Source: PHAA01 sp022706565 (GTDB lineage Bacteria > Bacillota > Syntrophomonadia > Syntrophomonadales > Syntrophomonadaceae). From it: a DNA stretch of 64,000 bases. Position numbers and translations under genes: made by a program. How positions within the stretch are numbered: the first letter of the stretch is position 1; every line of letters begins with the position of its first letter. This document shows positions 8,441 to 16,180 of the stretch, one piece after another. The stretch spans positions 310,001 to 374,000 of the forward strand of contig JAXGLD010000001.1 of NCBI GenBank assembly GCA_040769385.1. Reading direction: 5' to 3'. Below the pieces are notes generated by a model. That model was not told the DNA's origin. It was given only the letters and a program-made list of their open reading frames with translations, and made no database searches.

Positions 8441-8980
8441 TTATTTAGCGCCCGATTTGCCCGCTTTACGTCTTACAACTTCGTTCTCATAACGCACACC
8501 TTTACCTTTGTAAGGCTCTGGTTTTCTAAGTGCACGAATGTCGGCGGCGGTATTGCCCACCAATTGTTTGTCGATACCTTTGACCGTTATCCTGGTAACC
8601 GCTGGTACCTCGAACTCCACTCCTTGAGGAGGGTCAATCTCGATTGGGTGAGAATAACCAATGTTCAAGACCAGTTTGCTGCCCTGCATTTGAGCCCGGT
8701 ACCCCACCCCAACCATTTCCAGCTTTTTCTCAAATCCAGTGGTTACCCCGGTGACCATATTGGCGACCAATGCCCGGGTGAGTCCGTGCATGGCGCGGTG
8801 CCTCTTAGCATCACTCGGCCGAGTACACAATAGTTCATTTTCCTTCAACTCAATACTGATATCTTCAGGAATAGACTGAGATAGCACTCCCTTGGGGCCT
8901 TTGATGGTTATTACATTATCTTCTATTTTAACTTCTACGCCCGCGGGTAGACTGATAGGCTTCCTACCTATTCTGGACAC
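8441..8980 (-). CDS. rplF: 50S ribosomal protein L6
   Basis: Large-subunit protein near the factor-binding site and sarcin-ricin loop. It has 179 residues in two similar domains. It starts SRIGRKPISLPAGVEV and has the C-terminal signature PEPYKGKGVRYENE. It lies 18 bp downstream of rpsH within the spc operon. Confidence 0.98.
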   Translation of the reverse strand: MSRIGRKPISLPAGVEVKIEDNVITIKGPKGVLSQSIPEDISIELKENELLCTRPSDAKRHRAMHGLTRALVANMVTGVTTGFEKKLEMVGVGYRAQMQGSKLVLNIGYSHPIEIDPPQGVEFEVPAVTRITVKGIDKQLVGNTAADIRALRKPEPYKGKGVRYENEVVRRKAGKSGAK

Positions 8981-8998
8981 GGTTCACTCCTCCTTAAG

Positions 8999-9397
8999 CT
9001 ACCATATATAACAGACGACTTCTCCGCCCAGACCTGCTTTGCGAGCGTTCTTATCGGTCATTACCCCTTTCGAGGTAGATACAACTGCAGTCCCAAGCCC
9101 AGCCAGAACCTTCGGCACCTCATCCTTCTTAACGTAAACCCTCAACCCCGGTTTACTGATTCTCTTGATGCCCGTAATTACTCTCTCTTTGTTCGGGCCG
9201 TATTTTAAATATACTCTGATTATCCCTTGTTTGCCGTCCGCAATGAATTCAAAATCCTTGATATAGCCTTCATCCTTTAGAATTCCGGCCAGCGCAAGCT
9301 TCATTTTGGAACTCGGTATTTCTACCGTTTGATGCATGACCATATTACCGTTTCTAATCCTGGTCAGGAAATCAGCTACGGGATCAGTAACGACCAT
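8999..9397 (-). CDS. rpsH: 30S ribosomal protein S8
   Basis: Primary 16S rRNA-binding protein; in enteric bacteria it also represses its own operon. It has 132 residues starting VVTDPVADFLTRIRNGN, with the C-terminal STSKGVMTDKNARKAGLGGE motif. It lies between rpsN and rplF. Confidence 0.98.
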   Translation of the reverse strand: MVVTDPVADFLTRIRNGNMVMHQTVEIPSSKMKLALAGILKDEGYIKDFEFIADGKQGIIRVYLKYGPNKERVITGIKRISKPGLRVYVKKDEVPKVLAGLGTAVVSTSKGVMTDKNARKAGLGGEVVCYIW

Positions 9398-9420
9398 GTG
9401 TTATACCTCCTTAATCCAAG

Positions 9421-9606
9421 CTACCAACTTGCCTTGGTGACTCCTAGTAATTCTCCCTTATGGGCCATTTCCCTGAAACAGACCCGACACAATCCGAATT
9501 TGCGCATATATGCCCGGGGCCGTCCACATATTTTACAGCGGTTATATTCCTGAACCTGATACTTCTTTGGGCGCTTCTGCTTAGCAATCAGTGATTTCTT
9601 GGCCAA
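9421..9606 (-). CDS. rpsN: 30S ribosomal protein S14, short zinc form
   Basis: Small-subunit head protein of 61 residues, the short type Z form with a CxxC-x12-CxxC zinc ribbon (CKIC ... CRVC). The C-terminus FREMAHKGELLGVTKASW is typical. The gene lies 17 bp after rplE. Zinc-free long S14 paralogues are often encoded elsewhere; none is in this window. Confidence 0.97.
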   Translation of the reverse strand: MAKKSLIAKQKRPKKYQVQEYNRCKICGRPRAYMRKFGLCRVCFREMAHKGELLGVTKASW

Positions 9607-9623
9607 TTTATAAACACCCCCTC

Positions 9624-10160
9624 TTATCTGAATGGCATTCCCATACTCTTTAACAACTCACGGGCCTCTTCATCGGTCTTGGCCGTGGTCACAATAACTA
9701 CTTCCAATCCTCTGATCTTATCTATCTTGTCATAGTCGATTTCAGGGAAGATGGTCTGTTCTTTTATACCGAGTGAATAATTACCACGACCGTCAAAAGC
9801 CTGCGGCGAGACTCCCCTAAAGTCACGCACTCGGGGCAGGACTATGTTTATAAGCCGGTACAAAAAATCATACATGCGCTCGCCGCGAAGAGTTACTTTA
9901 CACCCAATCGGCATACCTTCGCGCAGTTTAAACCCGGCAATTGATTTCTTGGCCTTGGTAATTACCGGCTTCTGACCGGAGATTGCCATAAGATCATTTA
10001 CAGCTCCATCCATAGCTTTGGGATTTTGGATGGCTTCCCCAACCCCGACGTTGATAATGACCTTCTCTATTTTGGGAACCTGCATTATGTTCTTGTAGCC
10101 GAATTTATCTATTAGTCTCGGGGTTATATCTTGCTTGTACTGTTCCAACAACCTGGCCAT
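9624..10160 (-). CDS. rplE: 50S ribosomal protein L5
   Basis: 5S rRNA-binding protein that contacts the P-site tRNA and bridges to the 30S head. It has 178 residues, with the motifs PKIEKVIINVGVGEAIQN, GFKLREGMPIGCKVTLRG and FPEIDYDKIDKIRGLEV. It lies 28 bp after rplX. Confidence 0.98.
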   Translation of the reverse strand: MARLLEQYKQDITPRLIDKFGYKNIMQVPKIEKVIINVGVGEAIQNPKAMDGAVNDLMAISGQKPVITKAKKSIAGFKLREGMPIGCKVTLRGERMYDFLYRLINIVLPRVRDFRGVSPQAFDGRGNYSLGIKEQTIFPEIDYDKIDKIRGLEVVIVTTAKTDEEARELLKSMGMPFR

Positions 10161-10188
10161 TCTAAAGTTGGCCTCCCTTCCTGGAGTT

Positions 10189-10500
10189 TTAGTCTAAAAC
10201 CTCACCGCATTGCTTACATACCCTGGCCTTGTGCCCATTGTCCAGAATCTTGCTAGCCCCCCGAGTCGGTTTGTTGCACTTGGTGCACAGAAGCATTACG
10301 TTGGAAGCATTAAGGGGTGATTCCACTTGCAGAATGCCTCCCTGCGGCAGACTCCTGGTCGGCTTCTGATGCTTCTTGGCTTTGTTGATACCCTCTACCA
10401 CAACCCGATTTTCAGTTGGGATGACTCTCAGCACCTTGCCTTTTTTCCCTAAATCCTTACCGGCTATGACTGTAACCATATCACCTTTTTTAATATTCAT
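10189..10500 (-). CDS. rplX: 50S ribosomal protein L24 with zinc-ribbon cysteines
   Basis: Assembly-initiating large-subunit protein. It has 103 residues. An N-terminal KOW motif (KKGDMVTVIAGKDLGKKGKVL) is followed by the family segment GINKAKKHQKP. The C-terminal half has two CxxC pairs (CTKC and CKQC), so this is the metal-binding form. It sits between rplN (18 bp away) and rplE. Confidence 0.97.
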   Translation of the reverse strand: MNIKKGDMVTVIAGKDLGKKGKVLRVIPTENRVVVEGINKAKKHQKPTRSLPQGGILQVESPLNASNVMLLCTKCNKPTRGASKILDNGHKARVCKQCGEVLD

Positions 10501-10518
10501 CTTTTACACCTCCACCGA

Positions 10519-10887
10519 TTAAAGGACTTCCGGAGCCAAAGAGACGATCTTCATGAAGTTCCGTTCCCTTAGTTCTCTTGCCACCGGGCCAAAAATACGG
10601 GTGCCCTTGGGATTATTGTTATCATCAATAATAACGGCCGCATTCTCTGAAAATGCTATATGGGATCCGTCCGGCCGCCTGATTTCCTTTTTGGTCCGGA
10701 CCACAACAGCTTTAACCACATCACCCTTCTTTACTACTCCGCCAGGACTAGCTTCCTTGACGCTGACCACGATTACGTCACCCACAGTCGCGTATCTTCT
10801 GGTCGATCCGCCCAGGACCTTGATACATAGGACCTTCTTAGCACCAGTGTTGTCGCCAACCTGTAAAACCGTTTCCTGCTGAATCAC
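10519..10887 (-). CDS. rplN: 50S ribosomal protein L14
   Basis: Interface protein near the factor-binding region. It has 122 residues: the N-terminus MIQQETVLQVGDNTGAKKV, the central VVVRTKKEIRRPDG and the C-terminal RIFGPVARELRERNFMKIVSLAPEVL are the family signature. It follows rpsQ by 28 bp. Confidence 0.98.
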   Translation of the reverse strand: MIQQETVLQVGDNTGAKKVLCIKVLGGSTRRYATVGDVIVVSVKEASPGGVVKKGDVVKAVVVRTKKEIRRPDGSHIAFSENAAVIIDDNNNPKGTRIFGPVARELRERNFMKIVSLAPEVL

Positions 10888-10915
10888 GGAATGAACCTCC
10901 CTTCAAATACCCCGA

Positions 10916-11185
10916 CTATTCCAAAGTCTTGGCTTTTCGTACTATTTCTACCAGTTTCCATCTTTTGTCCTTGCTTAAGGGTCGGGTCTCCATGATTCTG
11001 ACCACATCGCCGGTCTTGGCCTCATTGTTCTCGTCGTGGGCTTTGTATTTCTTATTGGTCCTAATGGTCTTTTTATACAGCGGGTGCTGTTTGACGGTTT
11101 CCACCCTGACAGTGATGGTTTTTTCCATCTTGTCGCTGGTGACCGTTCCTGTCATGCTTTTACGGTTGCTTTGGTTTTCAGCCAC
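10916..11185 (-). CDS. rpsQ: 30S ribosomal protein S17
   Basis: Primary 16S rRNA-binding protein with an OB fold. It has 89 residues, with the motifs GTVTSDKMEKTITVRVE, HPLYKKTIRTNKKYKAHDE and GDVVRIMETRPLSKDKRW. It lies 16 bp after rpmC. Confidence 0.98.
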   Translation of the reverse strand: MAENQSNRKSMTGTVTSDKMEKTITVRVETVKQHPLYKKTIRTNKKYKAHDENNEAKTGDVVRIMETRPLSKDKRWKLVEIVRKAKTLE

Positions 11186-11201
11186 CTGTTAGACCTCCTT
11201 C

Positions 11202-11405
11202 TTAGTTGCTTAATCTGGAAAGTTCCCGTTGTCTCAGTATCGTTTTGCACCTTGCAATATTTTTGCGCACATCTTTGATTCTCATGGGATTATCCAGCTG
11301 CCCGGTGGCAATTTGAAATCTGAGGTTAAACAATTCTTCTTTATAATCAGAAACCTTTCTGACCAGTTCCTCATCGGTTAGCTCTCTCATCTTATCAACT
11401 TTCAC
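11202..11405 (-). CDS. rpmC: 50S ribosomal protein L29
   Basis: Two-helix protein at the exit tunnel. The family start MKVDKMRELTDEEL corresponds to a GTG at 11405, giving 67 residues. Further GTG codons at 11414 and 11417 would add three or four residues with no family support. The 5' end overlaps the 3' end of rplP by 11 bp. The family pattern RFQIATGQLDNPMRI is present. Confidence 0.93.
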   Translation of the reverse strand: MKVDKMRELTDEELVRKVSDYKEELFNLRFQIATGQLDNPMRIKDVRKNIARCKTILRQRELSRLSN

Positions 11406-11829
11406 TAACCTCACCACCCATTTCTTCCCTCTTTACAAAGCTGCACTTGATGGGGAGTTTATTTGCAGCCAGGCGCATGGCTTCTCGGGCTACTTCTTCC
11501 GATACTCCGGAGAGTTCGAACATAACCCGGCCCGGTTTCACAACCGCCACCCAATGTTCGGGTGAACCTTTACCTTTTCCCATGCGGGTCTCCGCAGGTT
11601 TTGCGGTAATAGGCCGGTCAGGAAATATTTTGATCCACAACTGCCCGCCTCTTTTAACGTGCCGGTTGATAGCTATACGAGCCGCTTCGATCTGCCGGTT
11701 GGTAATCCAGGCAGCTTCCAAAGCCTGTAATCCGAATTCACCATACGTTACGGTATTACCCTTGTGGGCTTTGCCTTTGAGACTGGGACGGTGCTGTTTT
11801 CTGTATTTTGTTCTTTTAGGGGTAAGCAT
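11395..11829 (-). CDS. rplP: 50S ribosomal protein L16
   Basis: Large-subunit protein near the A site and peptidyl transferase centre. It has 144 residues, with MLTPKRTKYRKQHRPSLKG at the N-terminus and the RMGKGKGSPEHWVAVVKPGRV motif. The start ATG overlaps the last base of the rpsC stop, and the end overlaps rpmC, so the three genes are tightly coupled. Confidence 0.98.
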   Translation of the reverse strand: MLTPKRTKYRKQHRPSLKGKAHKGNTVTYGEFGLQALEAAWITNRQIEAARIAINRHVKRGGQLWIKIFPDRPITAKPAETRMGKGKGSPEHWVAVVKPGRVMFELSGVSEEVAREAMRLAANKLPIKCSFVKREEMGGEVSES

Positions 11830-12503
11830 TATTGCCCTGCCTCCTCCATTGCTTTCTTCTTCGGTCTTTGTTTGGCTTCAGGCGCAACCTCTCCGCGATT
11901 GATCCACACTTTGATGCCGATCTTCCCATAAGTGGTGTTGGCTTCAGCAAAACCATAATCTATATCGGCTCTTAGAGTGTGCAGAGGCACCTTGCCTTCA
12001 GCGTACCACTCGGTTCTGGCTATCTCGGCACCACCCAAACGGCCGGAAATGGCAATTTTGATGCCTAAGCCTCCTACCCGCATGGTCCTCTGTACGGTCT
12101 GTTTCATAGCCCGACGAAACGAAATACGTTTTTCTAGTTGTTGGGCAACATTCTCGGCTACGATCTGCGCATCCAACTCAGGCCGTTTTATCTCCTGGAT
12201 GTTGACATTGACATTCTTTCCAGTCAACTTACTCAACTGTACTTTGAGGCTCTCAACTTCAGTTCCGCCTCGTCCAATAACAATACCAGGTTTGGCGGTG
12301 TGAATAGTCACTCGAACCCGATTGCCGGTGCGGTGGATCTCAACCTTGGAGATACCGGCAGTGTAAAACCGTTCTTTGACCATTTTCCTGACCTTATAAT
12401 CTTCATGCAGCAGATCGGAATAATCTTTATCGGCGTACCAGTTGGAATCCCAACTCCTGATGACACCGAGTCTGAATCCTTTTGGATGAACCTTTTGACC
12501 CAC
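11829..12503 (-). CDS. rpsC: 30S ribosomal protein S3
   Basis: Forms part of the mRNA entry tunnel and helicase activity of the 30S head. It has 224 residues, with the N-terminus MGQKVHPKGFRLGVIRSWDSNW, a KH domain with the GRGGTEVESLK loop, and the C-terminal GVKVWINRGE-like segment. It shares one base with rplV upstream and one with rplP downstream. Confidence 0.98.
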   Translation of the reverse strand: MGQKVHPKGFRLGVIRSWDSNWYADKDYSDLLHEDYKVRKMVKERFYTAGISKVEIHRTGNRVRVTIHTAKPGIVIGRGGTEVESLKVQLSKLTGKNVNVNIQEIKRPELDAQIVAENVAQQLEKRISFRRAMKQTVQRTMRVGGLGIKIAISGRLGGAEIARTEWYAEGKVPLHTLRADIDYGFAEANTTYGKIGIKVWINRGEVAPEAKQRPKKKAMEEAGQ

Positions 12504-12844
12504 TATCTAACCTCCCTTTCCTTGAGAACTACCGTAATATGGCTGGTTCTATGCCGTCTCACATCTGCTCTTCCATAAGCCCGGGGCTGCATACGTTTAA
12601 GGGTGGGCCCCTCGTCGATCATAATCTCTGAAATATAAAGTGCATCTGAATCCATATCAAAATTATGCTCGGCATTGGCTACCGCCGATTTAACCACCTT
12701 GTTAATCAAAGGGGCCGATTTCTTGTTCGTATATCTTAAGATACCCAAGGCTTCTTTGATGTTCTTGCCCCGGACCAAATCAGCTACCTGGCGGGCTTTC
12801 AAGGGAGATACGCGTATATAGCGAGCTACTGCTCTAGATTCCAT
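12503..12844 (-). CDS. rplV: 50S ribosomal protein L22
   Basis: Lines the nascent-peptide tunnel with an extended loop. It has 113 residues. The family segment RVSPLKARQVADLVRGK and the tunnel-loop region GPTLKRMQPRAYGRADVRR are present. The end overlaps the rpsC start by one base. Confidence 0.98.
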   Translation of the reverse strand: MESRAVARYIRVSPLKARQVADLVRGKNIKEALGILRYTNKKSAPLINKVVKSAVANAEHNFDMDSDALYISEIMIDEGPTLKRMQPRAYGRADVRRHRTSHITVVLKEREVR

Positions 12845-12862
12845 TTATATATCTCCTCCTTC

Positions 12863-13147
12863 CTATCTGCTTCTGCTCGACTTCTCGGATTTGCCGGCAT
12901 GGCTCCTAAATGTCCGGGTAGGAGCGAATTCACCTAATTTCAAACCCACCATATCTTCGGTGATATAGACGGGAATGTGCCTGCGTCCATCATGAACAGC
13001 TATCGTATGTCCTAACATCTGGGGCATGATGGTAGAACGACGGGACCAGGTTTTGATAACCTTGTTTTGGCCGGATTCGTTCATTTCTTCGATCCTCTTT
13101 AAAAGCTTCTCTTCACAATAAGGTCCTTTTTTTAGTGACCTGCCCAT
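12863..13147 (-). CDS. rpsS: 30S ribosomal protein S19
   Basis: Head protein that pairs with S13 and contacts tRNA. It has 94 residues, with the N-terminus MGRSLKKGPYCEEKLL and the core TWSRRSTIMPQMLGHTIAVHDGR. It lies 35 bp after rplB and 18 bp before rplV. Confidence 0.98.
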   Translation of the reverse strand: MGRSLKKGPYCEEKLLKRIEEMNESGQNKVIKTWSRRSTIMPQMLGHTIAVHDGRRHIPVYITEDMVGLKLGEFAPTRTFRSHAGKSEKSSRSR

Positions 13148-13182
13148 TGAAAGACCTCCTTAGCTTAGTACACAATTTAATA

Positions 13183-14010
13183 CTATTTGTTTCTCTTCCT
13201 GACTATCATCTTGTCGGAAGGCTTTTTCCTCCGTGTCCTGCCGCCGATTGCAATCTTACCCCAAGGTGATACCGGATACTGCCTCCCAATGGGGGCTCTG
13301 CCTTCGCCGCCGCCGTGGGGATGATCCACAGGATTCATTACCGAACCCCTAACTGTCGGCCTTATTCCCATCCAGCGAGATCTGCCCGCCTTGCCTATCT
13401 TTTGATTTTCATAATCCAGATTGCCTACTTGCCCCAAGGTAGCACGGCAGTTGATGTGAACCAACCTGACTTCACCAGACGGCAGCCTTACGTGAGCATA
13501 GGCTCCTTCCTTGGCCATAAGTTGGGCCACCGTTCCAGCGGAACGTACCATTTGTCCGCCTTTGCCTGGGCGTAATTCTATGTTATGGATCAAAGACCCC
13601 ACCGGAATGTCCTTGAGGGCCAAAGTGTTACCGGTCTTAATATCCGCTTTGGATCCCGATACTACTTTATCGCCCACCTTCAGATTGTTCGGGGCCAAAA
13701 TATACGCTTTGGCACCATCTGCATAATGAAGTAAAGCGATGTTGGCGGAACGATTGGGATCGTATTCAATCGCTGCCACTGTGGCCGGGACATCATCCTT
13801 AATGCGCTTGAAGTCTATTACCCGATACAGACGTTTGTGGCCGCCACCCTTATGTCTGACGGTTAAACGCCCTTGGGCGTTTCTGCCTCCCTTGCTCTTG
13901 AGGGCAACTGTGAGGCTTTTTTCGGGCTCGGTCTTAGTTATTTCTTCGAAGCTCATAATTGTCATATGTCTTCTGCTGGGGGTTGTAGGCCTAAATTTCT
14001 TTATGCCCAT
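13183..14010 (-). CDS. rplB: 50S ribosomal protein L2
   Basis: Essential large-subunit protein required for subunit association and peptidyl transfer. The family start is MGIKKFRPTTPSRR, at the ATG at 14010, giving 275 residues with AAGGAG eleven bases upstream. A GTG at 14022 overlaps that SD site and is less likely. The conserved PVDHPHGGGEGRAPIG segment with the functional histidine is intact near the C-terminus. Confidence 0.97.
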   Translation of the reverse strand: MGIKKFRPTTPSRRHMTIMSFEEITKTEPEKSLTVALKSKGGRNAQGRLTVRHKGGGHKRLYRVIDFKRIKDDVPATVAAIEYDPNRSANIALLHYADGAKAYILAPNNLKVGDKVVSGSKADIKTGNTLALKDIPVGSLIHNIELRPGKGGQMVRSAGTVAQLMAKEGAYAHVRLPSGEVRLVHINCRATLGQVGNLDYENQKIGKAGRSRWMGIRPTVRGSVMNPVDHPHGGGEGRAPIGRQYPVSPWGKIAIGGRTRRKKPSDKMIVRKRNK

Positions 14011-14050
14011 TTGCTTGCTCACTCCTTACAACACACCGAATGACGGTTTA

Positions 14051-14338
14051 TTACATACCTTCAAACAACTTGATCTTCTGTCCTGGTTTCAGACTAATAA
14101 TAGCCTTCTTGCGGTCTGAAGTACGTCCCTCGAATCTTCCCATTCGTTTGGGTTTGCCCTTCACTACCATGGTGCTCACTTTGTCAACCTTAACCTTGAA
14201 AATGCTTTCAATGGCGTTTTTGATCTCGGTCTTGTTGGCTCTCTTGTCTACGATAAAGGTGTATTTGTCATCAGCCAGCAGATTCATCGATTTTTCGGTT
14301 ACTACGGGCTTGATAATAATATCTCGATAATCTCTCAT
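14051..14338 (-). CDS. rplW: 50S ribosomal protein L23
   Basis: Exit-tunnel protein that docks trigger factor and SRP. The family N-terminus MRDYRDIIIKPVVTEKS begins at the ATG at 14338, giving 95 residues, with GAGGAGGT eleven bases upstream. A longer reading from 14374 would overlap rplD and has no family support. The KVKVDKVSTMVVKGKPKR loop is intact. Confidence 0.96.
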   Translation of the reverse strand: MRDYRDIIIKPVVTEKSMNLLADDKYTFIVDKRANKTEIKNAIESIFKVKVDKVSTMVVKGKPKRMGRFEGRTSDRKKAIISLKPGQKIKLFEGM

Positions 14339-14339
14339 T

Positions 14340-14963
14340 TTAAGCAAATACCTCCTCAACTCTGGCAACTGCATCCGTGGTCATGAGCAGAGTATCATAC
14401 TTGAGGATGTCAAAAACATTTATATAATCGGCTCTGAGTGACTTGACTCCAGGAATATTGCGAGCCGACTTGTAGACATTAACATCTCCGTCAGCAGTTA
14501 CTACCAAAGTCTTTTCCGCTGCGTTCAATGATTCAAGAGTCTCCAGCATTAGTTTGGTTTTCGGCTCCTCGAATGTCAGGGAATCAACCACTATTATATT
14601 GCTGTCCTTCACTTTGCTGGAAAGGGCGGATTTCAGAGCTAAGCGCCTTACCTTGCGGGGAAGTGTATAAGAATAGTCTCTGGGTTTTGGGCCAAAAACG
14701 ATTCCGCCACCGCGCCATACAGGATTGCGGCTGCTGCCCACCCGGGCTCGTCCTGTTCCTTTTTGCTTCCAGGGTTTCTTCCCCCCGCCTCTGACTTCAG
14801 CCCTGGTTTTAGTCGAAGCTGTACCCTGCCGCTTGTTGGCAAGCTGCATCTTAACAAATTGCTGCATCACCGCTTCGTTGGGCTCTATGCCAAAGACTCT
14901 GTCGTTCAAGTCTATCTCCCCGACCTGGGTGCCGCGCATATCATATACTGCAACTTTAGGCAT
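14340..14963 (-). CDS. rplD: 50S ribosomal protein L4
   Basis: Tunnel-constriction protein; in some bacteria it autoregulates the S10 operon. It has 207 residues, with the tunnel-loop region KPWKQKGTGRARVGSSRNP and the FGPKPRDYSYTLP segment characteristic of L4. The rplW start lies one base beyond its stop. Confidence 0.98.
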   Translation of the reverse strand: MPKVAVYDMRGTQVGEIDLNDRVFGIEPNEAVMQQFVKMQLANKRQGTASTKTRAEVRGGGKKPWKQKGTGRARVGSSRNPVWRGGGIVFGPKPRDYSYTLPRKVRRLALKSALSSKVKDSNIIVVDSLTFEEPKTKLMLETLESLNAAEKTLVVTADGDVNVYKSARNIPGVKSLRADYINVFDILKYDTLLMTTDAVARVEEVFA

Positions 14964-14994
14964 CTTTTTTTTACCTCCTTCGTTAGAACTCCGA

Positions 14995-15633
14995 TTATGC
15001 CTTAATTGAATTCTTAATCAGCACCAGACCTTTTCTGGGCCCGGGAATCGCACCCTTAATCAGGATTAAGTTTTTCTCCGGATAGACTTTAACTATCTTA
15101 AGCCCCTGGATTGTAATCCGGTCTCCGCCATAATGACCAGGCATCTTGCGGCCTCTGAATACTCGAGCTGGACCCATGGCGCCCAGCGAACCGGGCCGAC
15201 GATGATACTTGGATCCGTGTCCCATGGATCCGCGCGCCATGTTATGTCTCTTGACTGCACCGGAAAAACCTTTGCCTTTGGAGGTGCCGACTACGTCAAC
15301 AACCTCACCGGCGGAAAATATGTCCGCTTTAATTTCCGTGCCGACTTCATAATCATCCACGTTATCAACTTTGAATTCCCTTATGTGGCGGCAAGGTTTC
15401 AGGCGCGCCTTCGCGAATATACCCATCTTGGGTTTATTCACCAGTTTCTCCCGGATATTCAAAAAGCCCACCTGGATGGCATCGTAACCATCGGTTGCCA
15501 CTTGCTTCTTCTGTAATACTACATTAGGATCAGCCTGTACCACTGTTACTGGAATGGCCTTGCCGGCATCATCAAAAACCTGCGTCATACCTACTTTTAT
15601 TCCCATAATGGACTTGTGTGTCTTAATTGCCAC
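14995..15633 (-). CDS. rplC: 50S ribosomal protein L3
   Basis: Early assembly protein reaching towards the peptidyl transferase centre. It has 212 residues, with the N-terminus IMGIKVGMTQVFDDAGKAIPV and the conserved GTSKGKGFSGAVKRHNMARG loop, including the glutamine/histidine-rich GSMGHGSKYHRRPGS region. It is separated from rpsJ by a 135-bp gap. The gap holds an imperfect hairpin (about 15721-15760) but no gene. Confidence 0.98.
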   Translation of the reverse strand: MAIKTHKSIMGIKVGMTQVFDDAGKAIPVTVVQADPNVVLQKKQVATDGYDAIQVGFLNIREKLVNKPKMGIFAKARLKPCRHIREFKVDNVDDYEVGTEIKADIFSAGEVVDVVGTSKGKGFSGAVKRHNMARGSMGHGSKYHRRPGSLGAMGPARVFRGRKMPGHYGGDRITIQGLKIVKVYPEKNLILIKGAIPGPRKGLVLIKNSIKA

Positions 15634-15768
15634 CTATTCTACCTCCTAGTTGAGAATTCTGCGGCGAGCGGTTGAAAGTGAGTGGTCCAACTTCGCCTTT
15701 TTTCTAATCCGGAATTTTTTACCTTGAGACCGGTTCCCCCCACTAGTCTCGCAGTACCGGCTCCTCAG

Positions 15769-16077
15769 CTACAACTTGATCTCTATATCCACTCCTGAAG
15801 GCAGGTCCAGGTGCATAAGGGCATCAATAGCCCGGGGATTAGGATCCAGTATATCGATTAACCGTTTATGGGTTCTCATCTCAAATTGTTCTCGTGAATC
15901 CTTGTTGACATGCGGTGACCGCAAAATGGTATAAATCTTCTTTTCAGTCGGTAATGGCACCGGTCCAGATACGCTGGCACCATTTTTCCTAGCAGTTTCT
16001 ACTATCTTCTGTGATGATTGGTCAAGCAATTTATGGTCAAATGCTTTCAATCTTATCCTTACTTTCTGGCCATTCAC
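15769..16077 (-). CDS. rpsJ: 30S ribosomal protein S10
   Basis: Small-subunit head protein, also NusE, the partner of NusB/NusG in transcription antitermination. It has 102 residues, with the motifs RIRLKAFDHKLLDQSSQKIVE, GPVPLPTEKKIYTILRSPH and the C-terminal LPSGVDIEIKL. It is the first gene of the S10 block, 105 bp after tuf1. No consensus promoter was seen in between, so read-through from tuf1 is possible. Confidence 0.98.
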   Translation of the reverse strand: MNGQKVRIRLKAFDHKLLDQSSQKIVETARKNGASVSGPVPLPTEKKIYTILRSPHVNKDSREQFEMRTHKRLIDILDPNPRAIDALMHLDLPSGVDIEIKL

Positions 16078-16133
16078 TCTAGTTTAACCTCCTTAAGAAT
16101 GGGGTCGATTCTTTACACGCATCCTGGCGTTTG

Positions 16134-16163
16134 GCAGCTAAGGACATCCCTGTCCTTAGCTGC
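16134..16163. other. Perfect 13-bp hairpin between tuf1 and rpsJ
   Basis: GCAGCTAAGGACA and its exact complement flank a 4-nt loop. Neither strand has a U-tract after the stem, so it is not an ordinary intrinsic terminator. In the tuf1-rpsJ mRNA it would be a very stable structure, perhaps an RNA-processing or stability element. Confidence 0.6.
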
Positions 16164-16180
16164 AGCACCTGGTTTGTGCG

